Source: Coemansia sp. RSA 1804
Taxonomy: Eukaryota; Kickxellomycota; Kickxellomycetes; Kickxellales; Kickxellaceae
DNA length: 64,000 nt
Direction: 5' to 3'
Assembly: GCA_027578815.1 (NCBI GenBank)
Contig: JANBTH010000006.1
Location: 28,060 to 92,059 of the forward strand
The translations under genes were made by a program, and so were the position numbers. A model generated the notes under the pieces. It worked only from the letters and a program-made list of their open reading frames with translations, did no database searches and was not told where the DNA came from. This document shows, piece after piece, positions 42,936 to 51,142 of the stretch (position 1 is the stretch's first letter; the number at the start of each line of letters is the position of its first letter).

Positions 42936-43288
42936 CATAAAATTGACAAATTATTCAACAATATTTTTATGACTTTGGTATAAACACTTTTAAACTTTAA
43001 ATTTGCCTGTCAATTACTTTTTACCTTGTTTTTTGCAATAAATGTTATAAGCATTCTACCAACTTTTTAATTTTTTTACTTACAGCATATAAACGTTTTG
43101 CAAATATAATATAGAATTTATTCAAGTGTAAACAGACATTATTTGTTGTTATAAAAATAGCAAAGTGTATTGATAATTTATAAAATTTTGTGTACAATAA
43201 CAGAATAATACAATTAAACCAAAGTTCCAAATTGAATTTGATTATGCAGTATTTACTGGCTGCTACATCTGCAAACTTTGTGCCACTT

Positions 43289-43485
43289 TCCGCAGTCAAT
43301 GTAATAATTTTACTATTAAAATAGCTAAAATAAGTATGGAATAATGTACATATTTTGTATTTTAGTTTAACAACTTTATTTATTTAACATTATAAACTCT
43401 CTTGAGTGGCAGAATACGCAACACAATTATTTTAATAATACAAGCAATTTGAGTCAAATGTTATTTTTTTCACTACGTATAAATA
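43289..43485 (+). promoter_or_regulatory. Type I promoter, unit C (block and TATA)
   Basis: The block TCCGCAGTCAATGTAATAAT starts at 43289 and TATAAATA is at 43478-43485, 108 bases before the ATG at 43586. Confidence 0.55.
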
Positions 43486-43585
43486 GAACATACGTTTAGC
43501 CCATTAAAATTTTAAAAGTAAAATTTTATAATGTCAGTTAACCCATTTTATGATATAATAATTAGCAAGTTTGTGTTCAAATAAC

Positions 43586-43744
43586 ATGAAGCTTTCTACA
43601 GGCAAAAACGATAGCAGCAGCGGCAAAAATCGGGTGTATCATAATAACCAATTCTACACTTGCGAAGATTGTGGAGATTCTTTTAAAACGCTTCGCGATT
43701 ATGATGTACACATGTATACTGTTCATGGCAAGTTTCCACCATAA
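43586..43744 (+). CDS. One-finger C2H2 mini-protein, type I, unit C
   Basis: A 52-residue product: MKLSTGKNDSSSGK, RVYH, then YTCEDCGDSFKTLRDYDVHM and YTVHGKFPP, an intact C-x2-C-x3-F-x5-Y-x2-H-x4-H finger. The stop is in CCATAAGTT, so the GT seen at this place in other copies is absent. No type II gene is recognisable downstream. Confidence 0.72.
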   Translation: MKLSTGKNDSSSGKNRVYHNNQFYTCEDCGDSFKTLRDYDVHMYTVHGKFPP

Positions 43745-44145
43745 GTTGTATTATTGTTTATTATTAGAAATTTAGTGAATCACCATATTATTTTGTTCCA
43801 AAGTTGTTAATAACACTTTAATTGGATTTAAAAGTTGGCAAATAATATTTACATTCAATATTAAATATTTGTTAATTTTGGCAATTTTAAAAGCTATTGT
43901 AAATGTTGTAACATAAATAAATTAGATTACAAGCTATGTAATAGACCATTAATAATAATAAATTATAAATTAGCCATATGTGTGCAAATGCACTTAAGAA
44001 TAAACATGCACAGTCCTTATAATTTTAAAAATTACACGCCGGGCATACAATAATAAAATAAAACAATTTTAAAGTAAAATTAGCAACTAAATGTAATTAT
44101 GCAATAATCATTTGCCTCTACATTTTGCAAATATTATTTATATTT

Positions 44146-44324
44146 TCCGCAGTCCGTGCAATAATTGTACTATTATAACATACAAACCCTGCATATATTC
44201 TTTAACATAGAAATTTTCAATAAAGCAATAACTTACTTTTAGAAAAGAAAAATACGCTATTCAGTTTTTGTTTAAAACGGGTATTATTGTTTAAACACTA
44301 TTTCTTCAAAAACATTTATAAATA
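44146..44324 (+). promoter_or_regulatory. Type I promoter, unit D (block and TATA)
   Basis: The block CCGCAGTCCGTGCAATAATT lies near 44147-44166 and TATAAATA at 44317-44324, 117 bases before the ATG at 44434. Confidence 0.55.
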
Positions 44325-44433
44325 AGGTTTAAAAGTAAGTTATTAAACTTTGAATAAGAGGGTGCCACATTGGCAACCAATGAGTTCTATATTATATTAA
44401 ACATTATCACAATAGTATTTTACATAAATAAAA

Positions 44434-44592
44434 ATGACGCTATCTAAAGCTAAGAACTGCAGCAGTAGCAGCAGATGTTTTGTGTGTTATAATAAGCAAT
44501 TATATATATGTAGATATTGTAAAAAGTCATTTGATGATTTTGTCAGATTTAATTACCACATGCTTATTTATCATCCCACGTATCCATCGTAA
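44434..44592 (+). CDS. One-finger C2H2 mini-protein, type I, unit D
   Basis: A 52-residue product: MTLSKAKNCSSSSR, FVCY, then YICRYCKKSFDDFVRFNYHM and LIYHPTYPS. The finger spacing is intact (C-x2-C-x12-H-x4-H). It is the most basic of the fingers, with RYCKK, and lacks the Gly that follows the second His elsewhere. Confidence 0.7.
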   Translation: MTLSKAKNCSSSSRCFVCYNKQLYICRYCKKSFDDFVRFNYHMLIYHPTYPS

Positions 44593-44695
44593 GTTGTATG
44601 TTTTGTTTTTCTAGAAAGACAATACAACATGCAAATATTATGGGTAGTCATTTATGCTTACAACAGCCAATATTTGTGCTGAGTCTACTGAGTTG

Positions 44696-44840
44696 TATAT
44701 AAACCAGTGTTGGCAATACGTTGTTTGAATTATTAGCAACAACAAAAGCAGCATAAATATTGCCCTACTCTATAGCAATAATTTATTTTAACCAGTAATA
44801 GTTTTGAACTCTTCTCTATTATAAACTTGCTTTATCAGTT
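44696..44840 (+). pseudogene. Decayed type II mini-gene, unit D
   Basis: TATATAAACCAGTGTTGGCAA at 44696 matches type II promoters. At the expected distance the start region reads TATAGCAATAATTT where unit A has TATTGCAATGGTTT, so the ATG (44778-44780) has become ATA. AGTAATAGTTTTGAACT then still matches the AATAGTTTTAAACT of unit A, but the zinc-finger codons that should follow are missing. This is a broken copy. Confidence 0.55.
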
Positions 44841-45086
44841 TTCTGCGTAAAAATGTTTAAAACGTTAAAATTTTTTATACTTTTAAGTATATTTAAAATA
44901 CAGCAAATAAAGCCTTTACAATTAAAATTTTTAATAAAAAGTATACAATAAGATAATAAAGCATTTTTATTGAAATTCTTGATTGCATGTAATTATGCAA
45001 TAATCAGTGACTAATTTATTTAAAATTTATTCAAAATTATTTGTAATTGTGCAATAAGTAATAACTAATTTATTTAAAAACTTATT

Positions 45087-45281
45087 TTGCAATTGACTCA
45101 TTAATTTTATTATTAGAAAAACACACCGCATAAAACGTGTAATAACCACATATCCTATTCTAATATAACAAAGCAACACTTTTTACACATTAAACACATT
45201 ATACTGGCAAAATATACTGTGTAGTTTTTAATAACAAGCTATATGGATTATGCGCTATGTTTTTAAAATTTCATATAAATA
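45087..45281 (+). promoter_or_regulatory. Type I promoter, unit E (block and TATA)
   Basis: A diverged block TTGCAATTGACTCATTAATT lies at 45087-45106 and TATAAATA at 45274-45281, 117 bases before the ATG at 45391. Confidence 0.5.
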
Positions 45282-45390
45282 GAGCAAATGAACAATCCGT
45301 TAAACGTTTAATAATATAGTGCTGCCTGAATAATCTACACATTTTGTAATCTATTAAACAATATAACAATAGTACTTTTGTTTAAATAAC

Positions 45391-45546
45391 ATGAAGCCTT
45401 TTACAATTAACAGCAGTAGTATTAGCAAAAAATGCGTGTGTTATATTGGTGAACCATACATTTGCTCAATTTGTGGAGCCTCATTTGAGATTGAAATCAG
45501 TTATACTACCCACATGATGTTTGGACACGGCATATATACATGGTAA
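45391..45546 (+). CDS. One-finger C2H2 mini-protein, type I, unit E
   Basis: A 51-residue product: MKPFTINSSSISKK, CVCY, then YICSICGASFEIEISYTTHM and MFGHGIYTW. The finger is intact with classical spacing. It is less basic between the Cys and His pairs than the others (EIEIS). Confidence 0.7.
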   Translation: MKPFTINSSSISKKCVCYIGEPYICSICGASFEIEISYTTHMMFGHGIYTW

Positions 45547-46016
45547 GTTGTATTGTTTTGCTTGTTTTATATAAAGTAATAATACAATAAATATTGTTTT
45601 ATGGACAGTTATTTGTATGCGCCGCAATTTACTCGTATGCTAAAATATTAATTTATTAATTTAATCTATTATAAACATGTTCCTTATAATTTAACATACT
45701 TAGACTAAAAGCCATAGAATTCAACATTACGAAAGGTTAACGTCAGCCAACACTAACATATCTGAAATTCTTTGTTTACATACGTTTATAATACCAAGCA
45801 CAAGCAATTAATTATTTTTGACAATAATGGAGGTTGCTCAAACTATTTTAATGTGCGTAGGTACATGTGGAATACAGATAGTATATTTTTGAGCAGTACA
45901 ATTTTAAATATATTGCTTACAATAACAATATTATGCTATTTGTTAAAAATTCAAAATTGAATGCCAATATTTAATACTTAATAGCTACCACATTTGCAAA
46001 CAATTTTTATATTATT

Positions 46017-46218
46017 CTTTGCAGTGCATGCAATAATTGTACTATGAAAGTAGATAAATCAATCATGCATTCTTTAATATAAAAATTTATATTTTCATAA
46101 AACATTGATATTCTTTTATTACTTTAAACATTAATTATGTAAAAAAAGTACGCTTCACAGTTGTTTTTAAAAGCGCAAGCAATAAAAAAGATGCTATTTT
46201 TTAGAATACATATAAATA
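46017..46218 (+). promoter_or_regulatory. Type I promoter, unit F (block and TATA)
   Basis: The block TTTGCAGTGCATGCAATAAT starts near 46018 and TATAAATA is at 46211-46218, 112 bases before the ATG at 46323. Confidence 0.55.
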
Positions 46219-46322
46219 GAGTACAAAAACAATTTGTTACACTTTTGATATTAAAATACTTTGTTATCAATAATTGCGTTATATATATTTAACAATAAAA
46301 CAAAAAACTGTGCTTAAATAAC

Positions 46323-46481
46323 ATGAAGCTTACTACATGCAAAGGCAATAGCAATAGCGGCAGAAATTGGCTGTACCACAATATCAAACCTTACGCCTGT
46401 CAGATTTGTGGAGATTCATTTGAAACTATTTCCGGCTACAATGTCCATATGTATCTTTTTCATGGCAAATCTCCACTGTAA
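46323..46481 (+). CDS. One-finger C2H2 mini-protein, type I, unit F
   Basis: A 52-residue product: MKLTTCKGNSNSGRNW, LYH, then YACQICGDSFETISGYNVHM and YLFHGKSPL, an intact finger very close to units A and C. No type II gene follows; the next unit begins within 230 bases. Confidence 0.72.
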   Translation: MKLTTCKGNSNSGRNWLYHNIKPYACQICGDSFETISGYNVHMYLFHGKSPL

Positions 46482-46706
46482 GTTGTAATCATATAATACA
46501 ACACTGCGTAACAATAACACCAAATAACGGCAAGCTTTCTCAAAGCAGCATATTGCATGCACGTACACAATATTGAGATCATGTGGTTCACCGCCTTCAG
46601 TCAGTAATAATCATTTTTAAAGTTTTTGTTGACTCTTTTACAGTTATTCAGAGTCAACTGCAATTATGCAATAAACAATAAAAAACCATTGGAGAACTTT
46701 CTTATT

Positions 46707-46882
46707 TCCGCAATTGGCGCAATAACTATATTATTAGAAAAATACCCTGCATAAATTTTGAATTTTCATATTACCCATTCTGTTTCAACAATAATAACTC
46801 TTTGTACACTTTATGGTTTCAAATATGCAATTTGAAAAAAACCAATATTAACTAAGCGTTATTTGTCTTAAACATATAAATA
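46707..46882 (+). promoter_or_regulatory. Type I promoter, unit G (block and TATA)
   Basis: The block CGCAATTGGCGCAATAACTA starts at 46709, nearly identical to unit A over 18 bases. TATAAATA is at 46875-46882, 117 bases before the ATG at 46992. Confidence 0.6.
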
Positions 46883-46991
46883 GGGCACAAGAGAAATATG
46901 TTGAATCACTAATAATGGAGTGCCACATTGTCAATCAAAACATCCAGTATCCTATTCAACAATAAAACAATCACTCTTTTGCTTAAACAAC

Positions 46992-47147
46992 ATGGTGGCT
47001 TTTACAGTCAAAATCAACGGCGGCCACAAAAATTATGTGTGTCATAACAAGGAACCTCATGTTTGCAAAGACTGTGGACACACCTTTAAACTTATTTCCG
47101 ACTACAATAACCACATATTTCTTTTTCATGGCGAGCTTCCACCGTAA
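46992..47147 (+). CDS. One-finger C2H2 mini-protein, type I, unit G
   Basis: A 51-residue product: MVAFTVKINGGHKN, YVCH, then HVCKDCGHTFKLISDYNNHI and FLFHGELPP, an intact classical finger. The open frame reaches back to TTG at 46920, but the ATG at 46992 matches the other copies. Confidence 0.72.
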   Translation: MVAFTVKINGGHKNYVCHNKEPHVCKDCGHTFKLISDYNNHIFLFHGELPP

Positions 47148-47253
47148 ACTGAATTGGTTGTTTATTTTATAAAAAGAAATAATTCAACTCATATTGTTTC
47201 AAGAGTAATCATTTGTATACGTCACAGTCACTTTTAAATTAAGTCTGCCGAAT

Positions 47254-47264
47254 TATATAAACCA
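47254..47264 (+). promoter_or_regulatory. Type II TATA box, unit G
   Basis: TATATAAACCAATGTCGGCAA lies 137 bases before the type II ATG at 47391. Confidence 0.6.
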
Positions 47265-47390
47265 ATGTCGGCAATGCCTAGTCTCATTTTATAGCAATTC
47301 TTTTTGAAAAAAAGTCTTATCTTCTTTCCATATTATCTTTCATTTCCAACAACAATAAAGTTTGTTCAGATACCACTCATCTATATTGCC

Positions 47391-47519
47391 ATGGTTTCTT
47401 CTACACACAATAATAGTCCTAAACTCTTTAAATCTATTGATACATACTCCTGTCCTCAGTGCGATAAATCATTTAATAATCTTTTAAACCTTATGGCTCA
47501 TTTTGCAGTTGACCATTAA
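47391..47519 (+). CDS. One-finger C2H2 mini-protein, type II, unit G
   Basis: A 42-residue product: MVSSTHNNSPKLFKSIDTYS, then CPQCDKSFNNLLNLMAHF and AVDH. The finger fits C-x2-C-x3-F-x5-L-x2-H-x4-H, and the protein ends on the last zinc ligand. The frame is open to 47304, but the ATG at 47391 aligns with the other type II starts. Confidence 0.65.
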   Translation: MVSSTHNNSPKLFKSIDTYSCPQCDKSFNNLLNLMAHFAVDH

Positions 47520-47990
47520 AATAATTAACATGCAATATGCAGATTTGTAAATAGTACTTTTCTTTTACAGCCTGATTATTCTTGTGGTTATTTTGATTGA
47601 ATATACAGATTTTATTTTAATAGTAAATATTGTTGATAGAAGTGCAAACTCTTTGCTATTGGGTTCTTTATAATAAAGATGAGAAATACAATTCTTTAAT
47701 TACGTTGTTCTTTTTAGTACATGCAAGTAGCTTTTATTTTTACCACAACGGCGTTTTGCTACAGGAAGACAAGCTTTTATTAAAAGAAAACATTTTATAA
47801 TAGCTTTGCGTCTTTGTTATATTTTCTTTATAAAACTTATTACCTGCACTTCTGTTAATAAGTGGAATGCTGCCTTTTTAATTACTTTTACTTTTTTTGA
47901 CGGGTTTACATGTTTTTTGTTTTGCAACTACAGCTTTTGCTACTTTTTTGCAATTATATTATAAAATATTGTTAAATTTTTACATTTGAT
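47520..47990. other. AT-rich spacer after the array
   Basis: About 470 bases of AT-rich sequence, presumably the promoter of the F-box-like gene. No further array unit is recognised. Confidence 0.55.
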
Positions 47991-49559
47991 ATGGATTTTG
48001 ACAAGCTTCCCGATTTGGTGATTATTAATGTGTTAAGGTTCTCTTGTAATAATGAGTATTTTTGCAGCAGCGATGCCCAATTGACAATATGTGGATGGAA
48101 ATTCAATCTTGTATACTTGTCCGTATCTCGCAGGTGGAGAAAACTTGCCTTTCCACTAGTACACAATAGAGCATTTATTGCTTGCAATTATCAAAAATTA
48201 GACCAAAGTCAGACAGGCTCCGTTATCATGCATTCCAGTCTAGATATTATTTCAGTTTACTTAGATGCACATAGAATTTACCAACCAAAACATTTATTTA
48301 TTTGTCTCGATCGTAAGGTAAATTCAATTAAAAGCATTCAAGCATTTCTTGATTATATTCAGAAAAAATTGATATTGCTAAACAACGTGGTGACTTTGGA
48401 AATGCTAGTGGATATACAAAGCGATTACACTTGGGTACAGCATGCAGGGTCAACAGATAACATTGCACTAGCTACATTGCTGGGAAACGAGCTTTCGCAG
48501 ATAATTCCCACAATTACCCAACTTGTATGGCCATTCATTGAAAATGACGACGTTGCATTGGCGTTTGCTCGGACAGTGACTAAGCAGTGCGTTTTCAGCA
48601 TAACTAAGTTTACAGGTGATCCGATCACGCTTGTTGATATTAAACAATTTCCCCAGAGCCTAACACACTTGGACATTCGCTGCACTTCAGATGAGCATAA
48701 CATTATTCCCCATGTCGAGGCATCGCAACTAACAGCGTTACGGGCAGTAGCAGTTGAGAAGGACTTTACATGGAGTTCTTTTTTACATGACAAAAGCTCA
48801 ACAATATTGGATTTCTCAAACCTAAGGAGTTTACATCTGGGCGTTCCGTTTATAACTGAGCAAGAAACATACCATGACAATCCCGATACAGTTTGGTATG
48901 GTCCGGCGGATGTATTCACCTATAAGGTATTGGCCCCCAAGCTTGTTCAGTTTTTTACACAGCTGTGCCCATTCACGCTTTCGTTTTTGTCTACGATAGC
49001 CAACGTAAAGATTTTGCACAAGCTCCATATAAAGACCATGGTGGACGTTGCTTTTGAGATTACCAATATAAAACTGGACGATGCAGTGAAACAAATGTTT
49101 GCGCTATATGCAAAAAATGCTACTAATGATATGGTACACATACATTGGATTGATTTTGCCAATGATATATTTGCTATACCCGAGCTTGCAGAACATACAA
49201 AAATTATTATCGAGAGCATTGGTAATTCTTTTGATATTGGCAGACTCAATTGGCTAAATCTGGACTGCATAGAGATTCACGCCCATGTTGATATAAGCTT
49301 TATGTTAACACTAATTGAGCATATGCCGAGTCTAACAGAGCTAAGATTACTAAATATAAAGTTGAGTATTACAAACAGAAGTGATTTAACAATTCCTGAA
49401 ATATACAAAATATCTGACGACAAACCGCGCCAGTTGATTACAAGTATTAAGACTGTACTGATAAAGGCAGACACACTTATATTACCAGCCACCTTGCAAG
49501 TAGATATATCTAAATATTTATTTGACAGACTACCGGATCTAAAACACATTTATTTCTAG
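47991..49559 (+). CDS. F-box/LRR-like protein, AT-rich gene
   Basis: A 522-residue intronless product. The N-terminus (FDKLPDLVIINVLRF, later YLSVSRRWRKLAFPLVH) resembles an F-box: LP...I...L and a Trp-Arg-x-L element. The rest has leucine-rich stretches (LTHLDIRC, FSNLRSLHLGVPF, MPSLTELRLLNIKL), as in F-box/LRR proteins that recruit targets to an SCF ubiquitin ligase. The assignment is by pattern only. Base composition is AT-rich and codon use is unlike the housekeeping genes on either side. It may belong to an expanded lineage-specific family; fragments that may be related lie on the opposite strand at 50285-50969. Confidence 0.6.
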   Translation: MDFDKLPDLVIINVLRFSCNNEYFCSSDAQLTICGWKFNLVYLSVSRRWRKLAFPLVHNRAFIACNYQKLDQSQTGSVIMHSSLDIISVYLDAHRIYQPKHLFICLDRKVNSIKSIQAFLDYIQKKLILLNNVVTLEMLVDIQSDYTWVQHAGSTDNIALATLLGNELSQIIPTITQLVWPFIENDDVALAFARTVTKQCVFSITKFTGDPITLVDIKQFPQSLTHLDIRCTSDEHNIIPHVEASQLTALRAVAVEKDFTWSSFLHDKSSTILDFSNLRSLHLGVPFITEQETYHDNPDTVWYGPADVFTYKVLAPKLVQFFTQLCPFTLSFLSTIANVKILHKLHIKTMVDVAFEITNIKLDDAVKQMFALYAKNATNDMVHIHWIDFANDIFAIPELAEHTKIIIESIGNSFDIGRLNWLNLDCIEIHAHVDISFMLTLIEHMPSLTELRLLNIKLSITNRSDLTIPEIYKISDDKPRQLITSIKTVLIKADTLILPATLQVDISKYLFDRLPDLKHIYF

Positions 49560-49780
49560 TAGAAAATTTATTAGTCAAATAAACATATTGGTAATGCAAG
49601 CCAAGTTAACTTGTCTTATAAGAAAACGATAAACAACTAAGAAATGACTACTACCCAATTACCTTCTAACAAACAAAAGTTATTTTTTTACACCACTTGT
49701 AAAACAAAATATATACGCAACAGTTTATTGATAGGTAGCTAGTAACGGGTTTTGATATTTAGTGCAGCAGGCGGAAATGA

Positions 49781-50065
49781 TTATGTTTTGGTATCCAAAA
49801 CTACTTTCATTTTATCCTCTGGAAGATTCAAAAAATTATTCATGTTATTGCTTGAAAGAACCACTATTACGCTTTTGCGTGAAGTGAGTTTGAAAGCATT
49901 GAAAGCCGGATACTCTTGGAATAATACAGATTTACCTATCATAGATGTATTGCCGGATTCAGCTATTCTTTTATTTGCGTCAGAATGATTCCATCTCTCC
50001 GGAACATCAATGTAGAACGCGCTATGATTACCAGGGGTACTGTAAATAACAACTTTGATATTCAT
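49781..50065 (-). CDS. Possible 94-residue protein, unknown
   Basis: An ATG-started frame whose product looks protein-like: a beta-strand-like start (MNIKVVIYSTPGNHSAFYID), then a polar middle (VPERWNHSDANKRIAE) and a Lys-rich end. No family recognised. It could be complete, or a remnant of a larger gene in this fragment-rich stretch. Confidence 0.35.
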   Translation of the reverse strand: MNIKVVIYSTPGNHSAFYIDVPERWNHSDANKRIAESGNTSMIGKSVLFQEYPAFNAFKLTSRKSVIVVLSSNNMNNFLNLPEDKMKVVLDTKT

Positions 50066-50284
50066 TAGTAAATTAAACTAACAGTAGATAATGCAGTTTT
50101 TACTTTTTGCAAAATAAAATTGGTATTCTAATGGATAAGTGGATTGAAGAAATAAAGTGGAGTGAACAAAAACTAGACATTTTGTATTTAAAGTATTGTG
50201 AGGTTAAGAGTGATAGAATATAAAAGTGAATAGAAATATACCACACTAGGCCATATTTTATGTTGGGATATATGCCGCCTATTA

Positions 50285-50969
50285 CTAGGTTGATAATATT
50301 TTAAATGTGGAATGATGAAGGATGATGTCTGTGTGTTCGTGCCATATTATTTCTGTTAACAATCCTAGCTCCACAGTCAACAAGCTAATTGCATACATTT
50401 GCAAATTTAAGCAAAAAGCGTTTACTTTAAAAGAAAAAATTAAAACATATCCATGCCTTTGCATATAGCAATGACGAAAGGATGGGGCAGTGGAAAGTGA
50501 TTCTGAATTTGCCAACATCCCATGATTTGTACTTCTGAAATTAAGATGCAAAAAGTCCAGTGTTTTCAAGGCGTGTGATATGCTTTTAAGCTGTGTGTTT
50601 GTCATTATACTTTTAAGCGGTTGATTAAATTAGCAGAAGACAATGCAATGAAAAACAGACAATTAAAGAATTTCTGTGCTATCAAGAACCACTTGGAATC
50701 ATGTTTTCTTTAGTGCGGATTCTACACATATTGGACCATGATTTTGTAAATTAAATAAATGTAGCTCTGCTGCTCTACACCAACAATAACACCGCTCTGA
50801 AATTACTCATGTACATGCTGATGAAAACATCTTTAGGCATTAACTGGAATATTGCGATGACAAAAACGAAAGCCATTTCCAATGGTAACATAATTATATT
50901 AATCGCGTGATCAGATAACGTTAGTTGATTAAATGCATTATCATTAACCAGATCAATAAAAAAAAGCAA
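50285..50969 (-). pseudogene. Possible F-box/LRR gene remnant
   Basis: Two minus-strand frames in series. The upstream one (50775-50969) contains FNQLTLSDHAINIIM, loosely like an F-box start. The downstream one (50285-50605, ATG at 50605) contains LKSISHALKTLDFLHLNF, a leucine-rich stretch like those of the F-box/LRR gene at 47991. Frames are interrupted. The relationship is inferred from pattern and not proven. Confidence 0.3.
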
Positions 50970-51142
50970 GAAATCTGTGTGACGGCGTTTGATTATCGTG
51001 ATCTGTGGTGGTCGTCCTTTCCTCCATCTTTTAAAGTTTCAAAGTGTTATTATAATCTTTTATTTTTTGCTTTCTTTCCTGTTCATAGCACAATATATTT
51101 TTATTTCCCACCCCCTTTGAAAGAAATAAAAAAAGGTTTGAA

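Larger units (their letters stand above)
40255..47519 (+). repeat. Tandem array of one-finger C2H2 mini-genes
   Basis: Seven direct, strongly diverged repeat units (ATGs at 40597, 42400, 43586, 44434, 45391, 46323 and 46992) each carry a type I mini-gene of 50-52 codons. Three units (first, second, seventh) also carry an intact type II mini-gene about 240-260 bases after the type I stop. Unit spacing is 0.67-1.8 kb. Each type I gene has the same upstream layout: a conserved block with GCAATAA about 285-342 bases before the ATG and a TATAAATA box 108-144 bases before it. The array is very AT-rich. Confidence 0.8.
49560..51142. other. AT-rich region with gene fragments
   Basis: About 1.6 kb of AT-rich sequence holding two minus-strand frames listed separately and the MDJ1 promoter at its right end. 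Otherwise nothing is supported. Confidence 0.5.

Noticed and set aside
45772..45960. 62-codon frame in the array after unit E
   Set aside because: No Cys/His finger and no similarity to type II genes; AT-rich chance frame.
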